Positions 1-7,929 of a DNA stretch of 9,407 bases are shown here, in pieces. The notes below the pieces were generated by a model, which saw nothing but the letters and a program-made list of their open reading frames with translations, had not been told where the DNA came from and did no database searches. The position numbers were made by a program, and so were the translations under genes. How positions within the stretch are numbered: the first letter of the stretch is position 1; every line of letters starts with the position of its first letter. The DNA lies in NCBI GenBank assembly GCA_900767915.1, contig CAAGAX010000048.1, positions 1 through 9,407 of the forward strand, given 5' to 3'. Origin of the DNA: Acholeplasmatales bacterium (GTDB lineage: Bacteria > Bacillota_I > Bacilli_A > Acholeplasmatales > Anaeroplasmataceae).

Positions 1-172
1 CGATGTCTTTAAGAAGAATCTTAAGACTACCATCCACATCTCTATTCTCAGTAATGATTTTTTGGATTTTAATTCTATCATCTAAAGTAAAGTGCTTTTG
101 ATAAGTAGAAGAATTGGTAAATTTGATTTTAGTATTAAAGCGGAAGTTACTTTTGCAAAAAATGAAGTTCAA
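1..172 (-). CDS. IS30-like transposase, N-terminal part, runs off left edge
   Basis: The minus strand is open from a TAG at 173-175 to the window edge, about 57 codons. Seen directly: the reading ends with TYQKHFTLDDRIKIQKI, then a short loop (ENRDVDGS) and LKILLKDI. Known of the family: IS30 transposases begin with a helix-turn-helix of the form HLTLxDRxxIxxxL...IAxxxGKDxxTISxEI, and this text fits its first half. The rest of the gene, including the DDE catalytic domain, would lie to the left. No ATG precedes the domain in this frame. The only conventional alternative start is TTG at 170-172, and no clear ribosome site stands before it, so the start may be lost or the gene may be a remnant. 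A plus-strand reading of 86-217 is also open, but it has no start and no family resemblance. The IS30 call rests on motif recall without a search. Confidence 0.5.
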   Translation of the reverse strand, partial: MNFIFCKSNFRFNTKIKFTNSSTYQKHFTLDDRIKIQKIITENRDVDGSLKILLKDI

Positions 173-205
173 CTATTTAAAGCGGAATTAACTATTTCAA
201 TTAAC
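168..205 (-). repeat. 38-bp terminal-type inverted repeat, left copy
   Basis: This 38-base stretch is an exact reverse complement of 9256-9293, so the two copies point in opposite directions across about 9 kb. Read on the minus strand it lies just upstream of the IS30-like reading frame, where the terminal repeat of an insertion sequence would sit. Its core motif AGCGGAATTAACT (181-193) is echoed by AGCGGAAGTTACT (139-151), 42 bases away. Inference: this is the outer end of an insertion sequence whose body extends leftward, ending near 205. The exact terminus and any target duplication cannot be fixed from one end. Confidence 0.6.
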
Positions 206-252
206 CATAGATATTTTTAAAACAACTTATATTCTTGATTTTGAATTTTTCC

Positions 253-281
253 TTGTATAATTAAGGTCGTTATTGTATAAT
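253..281 (+). promoter_or_regulatory. Sigma-A type promoter of the lipoprotein/cysS gene string
   Basis: TTGTAT (253-258) and TATAAT (276-281) are separated by 17 bases, so transcription would start near 288, about 45 bases before the lipoprotein ATG. A second TATAAT at 256-261 lies 20 bases upstream, inside a tandem TTGTATAAT (253-261 and 273-281). It has only weak -35 candidates (TTGATT at 235-240, spacer 15). The rest of 206-332 is AT-rich and shows no gene, riboswitch or operator. Confidence 0.65.
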
Positions 282-332
282 AAACATTGATATTCAATTT
301 ATTTTTTAAGATTATTGAAATGAGGAATTTAT

Positions 333-2117
333 ATGGGCAAAATTAAAAAAATAATGGCAGGTTTATTAGCTTTAATTGCTATTATATCTTTAGCCAGCTG
401 TAATAAAAGTAGTATTGAGGTTGAGGTAACAGCTACTAATATAACTAGTAATAGTATTAAGCTTAGTTTTGCATTTGGTAATTATGAAGCTTTACAAAAT
501 GGTGGAACAGTATATGTAAAGAGAACTGACTCAAGCTCAAGTAATGATACTAAAAATTTAGAGTTTTCAAATAATATATATTCAAAATCAAGTTGTGAAT
601 TTACTGGTTTATCTAGTGAAACTGAATATAAATTTGATATATATGTTAGTATAAATGATGTTGATGAAAAAATTAAAAGTGTTTCTTTTAAAACTAAATC
701 TGCTACATCAGAAGAGGTTATAGAAATATCTAATAAGGATGATTTATTAGATATTGATACTGATGCTACTGAATTGAATTATAGATTAACTGATAATATT
801 GATTTAGATGGTAGTGAGATTTTATTATTTGACTCATCAAGCTCTCCATATGAAGGTACTTTTGATGGAAATGGTTATGAAATTAAAAACTTTAAGCTAA
901 AGAGCTCTTCAGCATCAGGATTATTTGGTTATACTAGTAAAGCTACAATTAAGAATTTAAAGATTTCTAATGTATCTTATTCTTCAACAAGTCTTAGATC
1001 ATCATTAAGTATGGGTGCTTTAGTTGGTAATGCTATTGACACTAAATTTATTGATATTACTATTGATAATGTTTTATATGGTAAGCGTAATGCAGAAAAT
1101 CAATTTAGTGGTGCTACATCATCTGAAGTGAAAATTGGTGGAGTTGTAGGATATGCTAATAATTCATACTTTGAAAATGTAAATGCTTCTAATATAGCTA
1201 TTCTTATGACAAAGGCTAGAAAATATGTAAGCTTAGGTTTATTTGCTGGATATATTGATGGAAATAATTATGGTATTAATAATGATACAGAAAATACAAC
1301 AGAAGGTAATTATATTAATGAATATGCTGTAAAGAATTCTAGTGCTAGTGGCGAAATTTATGCTAACTGTGAATATTCATCAAGCTTTGGCTTTGCTCGT
1401 ATTGGTGGCTTTGTTGGTACATTATCAGTAACTGGTAAGATTGAAAATTGTTATTCTAATGTTGAAATTGCTTATACTAGAAGAAATGGTAGTGGATATG
1501 TTAATCATGATATTTCTATTGGTGGCTTTTTAGGTACAGATAAAAATAGTAAAATTAAATTAGCAAATTGTGCAAGTATTGCTGATATTGTTGCATATGC
1601 TGGACAAAAGAGTGATTTACATACTAGTAAAGATGATTTAACAACAGAAACAGAAAAGACTGATGTATACAATAATGTATTAGCTACTAATGCATATATT
1701 GGTGGATTTGCTGGTTCTTTAAGTGATTTTGTTTATAGTCTAACAAATTGTGTTTATGTACCTAGAGTAGATGGTATTATCATTTATGGAAGTAAGCTTA
1801 CAATTGTAGATAAGGATTCTACAGGTAGTGATGATGCTAATGAAGATGAAAAGAATGAACCAAAGGAATATGCATATGTAGGATTATTCTATGGCTCTTG
1901 TAAGGCAACTAGTAAGCTTAGTAAATGTGGATATGCTAAAGAAAAATTATTAAAATTTAAGTATTCTTATACTGAAGAAACAACTGATGTTATAACAAAT
2001 GAAATTACTGATTTAAGTAATTTAAGTGATACATTAAAGAATGCAATTAATAAAAAATATGAAAAGCTAAATACAATAGACGCAACTACTGTAAAAAAGG
2101 AAGATACAAATAATTAG
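333..2117 (+). CDS. Surface lipoprotein with FN3-like domain and GLUG-type repeats
   Basis: The N-terminus is a lipoprotein signal: basic MGKIKK, a hydrophobic stretch, then lipobox LASC with the lipidated cysteine at residue 23. The mature protein should therefore sit on the outer face of the membrane. Residues about 28-122 look like a fibronectin type III fold (TATNITSNSIKLSF at the start, GLSSETEYKFDIYV near the end). Residues about 170-535 carry at least eight degenerate units with a glycine-hydrophobic-glycine turn: SGLFGY, MGALVG, IGGVVG, LGLFAG, IGGFVG, IGGFLG, IGGFAG, VGLFYG. Each is followed by a short beta strand, as in GLUG-motif beta-helix proteins of gut bacteria. Four later units share an N/K-C step (ENC, ANC, TNC, SKC). 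The C-terminal 50 residues are charged, with no anchor motif. The start is supported by TGAGGA six bases before ATG and by the signal peptide. The ligand is unknown; adhesion or glycan contact is a guess. A 49-bp gap leads to cysS. Confidence 0.85.
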   Translation: MGKIKKIMAGLLALIAIISLASCNKSSIEVEVTATNITSNSIKLSFAFGNYEALQNGGTVYVKRTDSSSSNDTKNLEFSNNIYSKSSCEFTGLSSETEYKFDIYVSINDVDEKIKSVSFKTKSATSEEVIEISNKDDLLDIDTDATELNYRLTDNIDLDGSEILLFDSSSSPYEGTFDGNGYEIKNFKLKSSSASGLFGYTSKATIKNLKISNVSYSSTSLRSSLSMGALVGNAIDTKFIDITIDNVLYGKRNAENQFSGATSSEVKIGGVVGYANNSYFENVNASNIAILMTKARKYVSLGLFAGYIDGNNYGINNDTENTTEGNYINEYAVKNSSASGEIYANCEYSSSFGFARIGGFVGTLSVTGKIENCYSNVEIAYTRRNGSGYVNHDISIGGFLGTDKNSKIKLANCASIADIVAYAGQKSDLHTSKDDLTTETEKTDVYNNVLATNAYIGGFAGSLSDFVYSLTNCVYVPRVDGIIIYGSKLTIVDKDSTGSDDANEDEKNEPKEYAYVGLFYGSCKATSKLSKCGYAKEKLLKFKYSYTEETTDVITNEITDLSNLSDTLKNAINKKYEKLNTIDATTVKKEDTNN

Positions 2118-2144
2118 GAGAATAGAGCTTTAGGCTCTTTTCTC
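2118..2144 (+). other. Stem-loop between lipoprotein gene and cysS
   Basis: GAGAA (2118-2122) pairs with TTCTC (2140-2144) and AGAGC (2124-2128) with GCTCT (2134-2138), across one T-T mismatch and a five-base loop. The stem starts right after the lipoprotein stop codon. It is followed by GCTTTATAAG, not a run of T, so it is not a convincing intrinsic terminator. It could protect the upstream mRNA 3' end, partly uncouple the two genes, or act as a weak attenuator. No T-box elements are visible, and the 49-bp gap is far too short for a T-box leader. Confidence 0.5.
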
Positions 2145-2166
2145 GCTTTATAAGAGGTGAAGGAAA

Positions 2167-3495
2167 ATGGCACTAATGATTTATAATTCATTATCAAATA
2201 AGCTTGAAGAATTTAAACCAATAAATGGAAATAAGGTAAATATGTATGTTTGTGGACCAACTGTTTATAACTACATCCATATTGGAAACGCAAGACCAGT
2301 TATTTTTTATGATATGCTAAAAAGATATTTAGAATTTTTAGGATATGATGTTACTTATGCATCTAATATTACTGATGTAGATGATAAGATCATTAAAAAA
2401 GCAATATCACTTAATAAAACTGAAAAGGAAGTAGCTACTTTTTATGAAAATGCCTTTTTTGATGCTACAAAAATGGTTGGAAGTAAAAAGCCTGATTTAA
2501 TCCCTCATGCAACAGATTATATTAATGAGATGATTGAATTTATTGAGGAATTATTAGAAAAAGGATATGCTTATCAAGCTGATGGAGATGTTTTCTTTAG
2601 AGTAAGTAAAATAAGTGATTATGGAGTTTTATCTAATCAGGTTAGTGATGATTTAGAAAGTGGAGCTAGAATTAGTGTTAATGACAAAAAGGAAAGTCCA
2701 TTGGATTTCACATTATGGAAGAAAACAACTGAAGGTATTCAATGGGATTCTCCATTTGGTAAAGGAAGACCTGGCTGGCATACAGAATGTGTTGTTATGA
2801 ATCATAAGCTTTTTGGTTCTATGATTGATATACATGGTGGTGGAATGGATTTAAAGTTCCCACATCATGAAAATGAAATAGCACAATGTGAAGCCCTATA
2901 TCATAATCATTTAGCTAAATACTGGCTACATGTTGGTAGACTTGACTTAGCTGGAGCAAAGATGAGTAAATCATTAGGAAATTGTATTTATGTTAAGGAT
3001 TTAAATTCATCTAAGGATGGAATGATATTAAGATCTTTAATTTTATTTAGCCCTTATAGAAGTATAATTACCTATACAGAAGAATTAAAAAATCAATATG
3101 AAAAGGAATATGAGAAGTGGCAAAGAGCTTATAAGCAAGCCTTATATGAATGTCAATATCGTAATATTTCATTAGAAAATGATTCAAAGTCAGATATAGA
3201 ACAATTTAAAGAATATATGAATCAAGATTTTAATGTTCAAAATGTATTAACATTACTAACTACCTTAGTAAAAGATATTAATACTTCCTTACGTTCTAAA
3301 AATTATGATGTTTTAGCAATAAAGCTAACTACATTTAAAGAAATATTAGATGTATTAGGTATAAATTTATTTATAGAACCTTTAAATCAAGAACAATTAG
3401 ATATTTATTCTAAATGGAATGAGGCAAGATTAAATAAAAATTTTAATGATGCTGATTTATATCGTAATAAACTAGCTGAATGGAATATACTATAA
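2167..3495 (+). CDS. cysS: Cysteine--tRNA ligase (CysRS)
   Basis: Class I aminoacyl-tRNA synthetase that charges tRNA-Cys with cysteine in the cytoplasm; normally a single-copy essential gene. Seen in the protein: MYVCGPTVYNYIHIGNARP with the HIGH-type motif HIGN at 38-41, ASNITDVDDKII at about 65-76, GWHTECVVM at 203-211, the highly conserved DIHGGGMDLKFPHHENEIAQ at 221-240, and KMSKS at 265-269. The zinc ligands expected in the family are present: C29, C208, and the His and Glu of HHENE. GAGGTGA at 2154-2160 supports the ATG at 2167; an ATG three codons later (2176) is possible. The protein is 442 residues and ends at NKLAEWNIL. Many CysRS proteins run on with a tail of the form LEDTPQGTRW, which is missing here. 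The TAA overlaps the ATG of mrnC by one base. The order cysS-mrnC is conserved in Bacillota. Confidence 0.97.
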   Translation: MALMIYNSLSNKLEEFKPINGNKVNMYVCGPTVYNYIHIGNARPVIFYDMLKRYLEFLGYDVTYASNITDVDDKIIKKAISLNKTEKEVATFYENAFFDATKMVGSKKPDLIPHATDYINEMIEFIEELLEKGYAYQADGDVFFRVSKISDYGVLSNQVSDDLESGARISVNDKKESPLDFTLWKKTTEGIQWDSPFGKGRPGWHTECVVMNHKLFGSMIDIHGGGMDLKFPHHENEIAQCEALYHNHLAKYWLHVGRLDLAGAKMSKSLGNCIYVKDLNSSKDGMILRSLILFSPYRSIITYTEELKNQYEKEYEKWQRAYKQALYECQYRNISLENDSKSDIEQFKEYMNQDFNVQNVLTLLTTLVKDINTSLRSKNYDVLAIKLTTFKEILDVLGINLFIEPLNQEQLDIYSKWNEARLNKNFNDADLYRNKLAEWNIL

Positions 3496-3884
3496 TGGAT
3501 GCAAATCTTTTGAATGGGTTATCACTTGCATATATTGGTGATGCAGTGTTCGAAATAAAAATGAGAGAATATGCCTTAAGTAAAGGATTTTCTAATGTAA
3601 ATAAGCTCCATAAGCTTGTTTGTTCTTTTACTAGTGGAATAGCTCAAAGTGAGGTAGTTAGATATTTACTTTCTAATAATCTTTTGAGTGAAAAGGAACA
3701 AGAAATTTATAAAAGAGGAAGAAATTCTCATAATCATTCTGTAAGAAAGAATATAGATATAAAAAGCTATATGGAAGCTACAGGCTTTGAGGCTTTAATA
3801 GGATATTTATATTTAAATAATGATTTTACTAGAATTAACGAATTGGTTGATATATGTATAAAATATAGAACGGAGGATAATTAA
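3495..3884 (+). CDS. mrnC: Mini-ribonuclease 3 (Mini-III)
   Basis: Mini-III is an RNase III catalytic domain without the dsRNA-binding domain. In Bacillus subtilis it acts as a dimer and trims the ends of 23S rRNA within the precursor. Seen in the 129-residue product: LNGLSLAYIGDAVFE with catalytic-type D16, the basic motif KRGRN at about 73-77, HNHSVRKN, and ATGFEALIGYLYL with E99 as the second acidic centre. The usual length is about 130-145 residues. I chose the ATG at 3495 because it overlaps the cysS TAA as TAATG, a typical translation-coupling junction. An in-frame ATG at 3480 would add MEYTI and overlap cysS by 16 bases. Neither start has a strong ribosome site, which fits coupling. 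The stop abuts the ATPase start. In B. subtilis rlmB follows mrnC; here an ATPase takes that place. Confidence 0.95.
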   Translation: MDANLLNGLSLAYIGDAVFEIKMREYALSKGFSNVNKLHKLVCSFTSGIAQSEVVRYLLSNNLLSEKEQEIYKRGRNSHNHSVRKNIDIKSYMEATGFEALIGYLYLNNDFTRINELVDICIKYRTEDN

Positions 3885-6800
3885 ATGGGCCGTAAAAAAA
3901 GTTCTTTAGATAATATTGAAGATATTAAAACTATACCGGAGGATGATTCCTTATTAAATAATGAAGCTTCTATAGAAGAAAATGAAGAAATAGAAGATAA
4001 TAATATTAATGAATTAGATTCTAAAGAAATTCATAATTTAGTTGAAGAAGAAAAAATAGAAGAAAAAAAATATAATCAATTTACTAATGAATCAATGTCT
4101 AATTTAGATGGTTTAGATTCTAATTCTAATAAGGAAGTAATTAAAAAGAAAATTAAAAAGAATAAAAGAAAGAATGCTTCTAATGTAACTAGATATTTTG
4201 ACCCTATAAATGGCTTAACTCAAGCTCAAATAGAAGAAAGAATTAATGAAGGATTAGTTAATGTTACTAATAATCAAGGTACTAAATCTATTCCTAAAAT
4301 TCTATTTAGCAATATATTTACATTCTTTAATATTTTAATGTTTATTATTGCTGGCTTTTTAATTTCAGTTAATGCTTTTACTGATTTAGTATTCTTATTG
4401 ATTGTTTCAATTAATATTATTTTAGGTATTATTCAAGAAATAAGAGCTAAAAATATGATTGATAATCTAAGATTATTATCAGCTCCAAGTGCTAATGTTA
4501 TTAGAGATGGAAATAAAAGAGAAATTGGTGTTGATGATGTTGTTTTAGATGATATTGTATTATTTGAAACTGGAAATCAAATTTGTTCTGATTGTATATT
4601 GATTGATGGAAATGTTGAAGTTAATGAATCATTATTAACAGGTGAAAGTGACGCAATTATAAAGAAGCCTGGAGATGTTTTATATTCTGGATCTTTTGTG
4701 GTTTCAGGTAAATGTAAATGTCGAGTTGATAAGGTTGGATACGATAATTATATTGAAAAGCTTTCTAATCAGGCTAAGCAATATAAGAAGCCTAAGAGTG
4801 ATTTATTAAATTCATTAAATTTAATTATAAAGGTTATGTCATTCCCTGTTGTTATACTAGGTGGAGCATTATTTGTTAGTATGACAATGCGTGGAGGATT
4901 GACTAATTTTAATTTCTTAGATTATTTTAATGGTATGGGGAATTACATGGATTTACGTCCTGTAATTCGTAAAACTGCTGGTGCGATGATTGGTATGATT
5001 CCATCAGGATTATTCCTTACATCAAGTATCGCATTATTCTTTGGTGTTATTAGATTGGCTCAAAGAAAGGTTTTAGTACAAGAATTATATTGTATTGAAA
5101 TGCTAGCTAGAGTTAATTGTATTTGTCTAGATAAGACAGGTACAATTACTGATGGTACAATGAGCGTTAAGAATGTTATAGATTTTAATATAATTAATGG
5201 TTTAACTACTAAAAATGTTATTTCAGCAATGCTTAATGCCTTACAGGATACTAATTTAACTAGTCAAGCCTTAAAGGATAAATTTGGAATGGGAAAAAGA
5301 ATTAAGCATATTGCTTCTATTCCATTTTCAAGTCAAAGAAAATATCAAGCAGTAACATTTGAAAAATATGGAACATATATTTTAGGTGCTCCTGAATTTG
5401 TTTTAAAAGGTGAATTTGTTAATTATAAAAAGGATGTAGAAAAATATGCAGCAATGGGATATCGAGTATTATGCTTAGCTCATATGAATTCTATAATATC
5501 TGATAATAAATTGCCAGATGAGAAGCCTGATGTTGTTTCAATGATTTTAATTGAGGATAATATTAGACCAGACGCAATTAATACTATTAAGTATTTTAGA
5601 GAATCAGGAGTAGAGGTAAGGGTTATTTCAGGTGATAATCCTATTACTGTTTCTAAGATAAGCCAAAGAGCAGGAGTAGCTAATGCTGAAAATTATGTTT
5701 CATTAGATGGATTAACTGATCAAGAGGTTATTAAGGTTGCGACAAGATATACAGTATTTGGTCGTGTATCTCCAGCTCAAAAGAGATTATTAATTCATAC
5801 ATTAAAGGAAGCTGGAATGACTGTTGCTATGACAGGTGATGGAGTAAATGATATTCTAGCCTTAAAGGAAGCAGATTGCTCTATTGCAGTTGCCTCAGGT
5901 AGTGATGCTGCTAGAAATTGCTCACATTTAGTTTTATTAGATTCTAATTTTGATTCTATGCCATATGTTGTAGCTGAGGGTAGAAGAGTTATTAATAATG
6001 TAACCTCAGTAGCCTCATTATTTTTAACTAAAACTATTTTCTCATTATTTTTAGCTATTCAAGCATTAATTACAGGTAATTATCCAATTTCAACAAATCA
6101 ATTATTCTTAATTGATGTTCTTGCAATTGGTATTCCTTCTGTAATATTAGTTAATGAGCCTAATAATAATCCTGTTCAAGGTAGGTTCTTGACTAATGTC
6201 ATTAAAAAGGCTTTACCTGGTGCTTTAGTAATTTTAATTATTTCACTTATAGTATTTGGTCTTAAGGATTCCTTGAATTTTGATTCTATGACATTATCTA
6301 CTATTATTGTTATTGCAGCTACACATACTTGCTTAATGGTATTATATAAGGTTTGTAAGCCATTTAACACAATTCATAAATTTTTATTTGGATTCTGTTA
6401 TACAGTTTTCATAATTGCCGTATTTGCAGTACCACAATTCTTAGAATTTAGACCAATACTAAGCTTTTCAGAATACTATTCTGATTCTGCTTCAATAGAA
6501 ATGATTACATCATATCCAAAAATTGAAGTTAGTAAGGATAATTATTATGTTGTTGATGGAAAGGTAATAGATCTTCAGACTGATAATAATAAAAAGAATC
6601 CAACCCTAAGTAGTGTTTATGATAAGGAAAGTGGTAAATACTATTATGCAATTAACAATACTCAAATTGATACAGAAATAAAGATACCTGATATAAGCTA
6701 TGATAGCTTAGGTAATATTTATTTTGGTGGATATAGTGTTGTTAATGATATTAAATATTCTGATACCCTAATAGATACAATTAAGGTTGATAGAGATGGA

Positions 6801-7925
6801 TATGTATATGCAGGAGAAGAATCATTACGTATTCGTTTAAATAATTCTAGTATATATTATGGCTATTCAACAAAGTATGGTACATCTTCTGAAGAGGATG
6901 CGATAAAGAGATTTAGAATCATGCCTACTGTTGAGCTTAAAAATGGAGAATATGTAATTAATGGTATTCAATCAAGCGATAAGGCTTATAAGGCTCCTGA
7001 TTATTTATCTAATTTAGATAGTGTCGATTTTTCAATAGATCCAAAAACTTGTAATTTATTAATCAATAATAAACCAATATATGCTACATTAAAGGATGGC
7101 ACATTAGATACTGAACCATATAAGGTAAGTCTTCCTGTTATAACAACAAGTGCTGATAATCCTTCAAATCCTAAAGCTATTTATTTAAATGCTACTGCAA
7201 CTGGAGAATCAATTTTCTCTATTTATGGTCAAAAGAGAAATATGATTGATAAAACTGGTACTGTTAGCTGTCATTCATTATATTTATATGATTCTAATAA
7301 TGAATTAATTGAGATAGCTAAACCTGATTTAGCAAATAAATATTATAAAGTCACTTTGGATAATGAAAGCGGAGTATATGTTTATGAACCATTTAAATTA
7401 GAAACATCAAATATAGCTTTAAATGCTTTTAAGGATTTTAAATATTTAAGTGATGGTGTTTATAAAACTATTGATGTATCTGATGATAATGATGGTGTTT
7501 CTATCAAGGTTGGAAATGCTAAATCATCATATATATTATCTCAAGGTGGTAAAGAGTTTGATACTGGTGCTTATGGTTCATTAAATAACTCGATATTAGC
7601 TCCTATTATTACAGTTACAGAAAGTAATCATTATGTTATTAATGGCTATTATACAGAATTTAAAGCATCTACTCAGGAATTAAATCCACATAAGAATTCT
7701 GAAAATTATTTAGTATTAGGTGGAAATATTACAGATTTCAAAATTTCAACAAATGATATATCTATTCAAAAGGGTGGAATTGTTAATGAGCTTACAATTC
7801 CTAGTAAGATTCTATTAATGTTATTATGCTTATTATCAGGACCATTAATGAGAATGTTCCAATATGCTATTCCTTGGATTAAAAACACCTTAAAGGAAAT
7901 AACAAGATTGATGTCTAAATATTAA
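3885..7925 (+). CDS. CtpE-like P-type ATPase with giant extracytoplasmic insert
   Basis: An integral membrane ion pump driven by ATP through an aspartyl-phosphate intermediate. Seen: actuator TGES at 252-255; phosphorylation motif DKTGTIT with D416; GAPE at 501-504 in the nucleotide domain; GDNP at 583-586; TGDGVND at 650-656. Predicted helices (approximate): 143-161, 166-186, 311-333, 363-390, 706-730, 738-757, 774-793, 803-822, 832-852 and 1306-1325. Helix 4 has IPSGL (372-376) where calcium pumps have PEGL, and helix 6 has LAIGIPS. Together with EPNNNPVQGRF these suggest the CtpE-like/HAD-IC branch; the transported ion is unknown. That branch is usually around 800 residues, but this protein has 1346. 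About 100 extra residues, first acidic and then lysine-rich (84-97), precede helix 1. About 450 residues (853-1304) lie between helices 9 and 10, on the outer face by topology; they are rich in N, S, T, Y and D. GGAGG at 3872-3876, eight bases before ATG, fixes the start. No frameshift was seen. Confidence 0.9.
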   Translation: MGRKKSSLDNIEDIKTIPEDDSLLNNEASIEENEEIEDNNINELDSKEIHNLVEEEKIEEKKYNQFTNESMSNLDGLDSNSNKEVIKKKIKKNKRKNASNVTRYFDPINGLTQAQIEERINEGLVNVTNNQGTKSIPKILFSNIFTFFNILMFIIAGFLISVNAFTDLVFLLIVSINIILGIIQEIRAKNMIDNLRLLSAPSANVIRDGNKREIGVDDVVLDDIVLFETGNQICSDCILIDGNVEVNESLLTGESDAIIKKPGDVLYSGSFVVSGKCKCRVDKVGYDNYIEKLSNQAKQYKKPKSDLLNSLNLIIKVMSFPVVILGGALFVSMTMRGGLTNFNFLDYFNGMGNYMDLRPVIRKTAGAMIGMIPSGLFLTSSIALFFGVIRLAQRKVLVQELYCIEMLARVNCICLDKTGTITDGTMSVKNVIDFNIINGLTTKNVISAMLNALQDTNLTSQALKDKFGMGKRIKHIASIPFSSQRKYQAVTFEKYGTYILGAPEFVLKGEFVNYKKDVEKYAAMGYRVLCLAHMNSIISDNKLPDEKPDVVSMILIEDNIRPDAINTIKYFRESGVEVRVISGDNPITVSKISQRAGVANAENYVSLDGLTDQEVIKVATRYTVFGRVSPAQKRLLIHTLKEAGMTVAMTGDGVNDILALKEADCSIAVASGSDAARNCSHLVLLDSNFDSMPYVVAEGRRVINNVTSVASLFLTKTIFSLFLAIQALITGNYPISTNQLFLIDVLAIGIPSVILVNEPNNNPVQGRFLTNVIKKALPGALVILIISLIVFGLKDSLNFDSMTLSTIIVIAATHTCLMVLYKVCKPFNTIHKFLFGFCYTVFIIAVFAVPQFLEFRPILSFSEYYSDSASIEMITSYPKIEVSKDNYYVVDGKVIDLQTDNNKKNPTLSSVYDKESGKYYYAINNTQIDTEIKIPDISYDSLGNIYFGGYSVVNDIKYSDTLIDTIKVDRDGYVYAGEESLRIRLNNSSIYYGYSTKYGTSSEEDAIKRFRIMPTVELKNGEYVINGIQSSDKAYKAPDYLSNLDSVDFSIDPKTCNLLINNKPIYATLKDGTLDTEPYKVSLPVITTSADNPSNPKAIYLNATATGESIFSIYGQKRNMIDKTGTVSCHSLYLYDSNNELIEIAKPDLANKYYKVTLDNESGVYVYEPFKLETSNIALNAFKDFKYLSDGVYKTIDVSDDNDGVSIKVGNAKSSYILSQGGKEFDTGAYGSLNNSILAPIITVTESNHYVINGYYTEFKASTQELNPHKNSENYLVLGGNITDFKISTNDISIQKGGIVNELTIPSKILLMLLCLLSGPLMRMFQYAIPWIKNTLKEITRLMSKY
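6441..7796 (+). other. Coding segment for extracytoplasmic insert of the ATPase
   Basis: This stretch encodes residues about 853-1304, between the last two membrane helices. It has no hydrophobic segment long enough to cross a membrane. Three short units share the form P-x(2,3)-[VL]-x(3,5)-Y-V-[IV]-[ND]-G: residues 878-892 (ending YYVVDG), 1014-1027 (EYVING) and 1240-1254 (HYVING). Weaker relatives are YYAINN at about 920, YVYAG at 973 and LLINN at 1058. Similar YxING segments occur as linkers or small beta units in some bacterial surface proteins; the likeness here is from memory and untested. Codon use and AT content look like the rest of the gene, so recent transfer is not indicated. Confidence 0.6.
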
Positions 7926-7929
7926 AATT

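Noticed and set aside
86..217. Plus-strand open stretch containing two similar segments (KAEVTFAKNE, KAELTISIN)
   Set aside because: The similarity comes from the repeated AGCGGAA motif; there is no start codon, and the minus strand fits a transposase better.
2118..2166. T-box or other leader control of cysS
   Set aside because: The gap is 49 bases, with no specifier loop, T-box sequence or terminator-antiterminator pair.
2167..3495. Use of UGA as tryptophan (Mollicutes code)
   Set aside because: Tryptophans such as those in FTLWKK and GWHTEC use TGG, and no in-frame TGA was found in the genes.
6176..6370. 64-codon minus-strand open frame inside the ATPase gene
   Set aside because: It lies wholly over the helix 7-8 coding region, has no ribosome site, and the plus frame carries clear family motifs.
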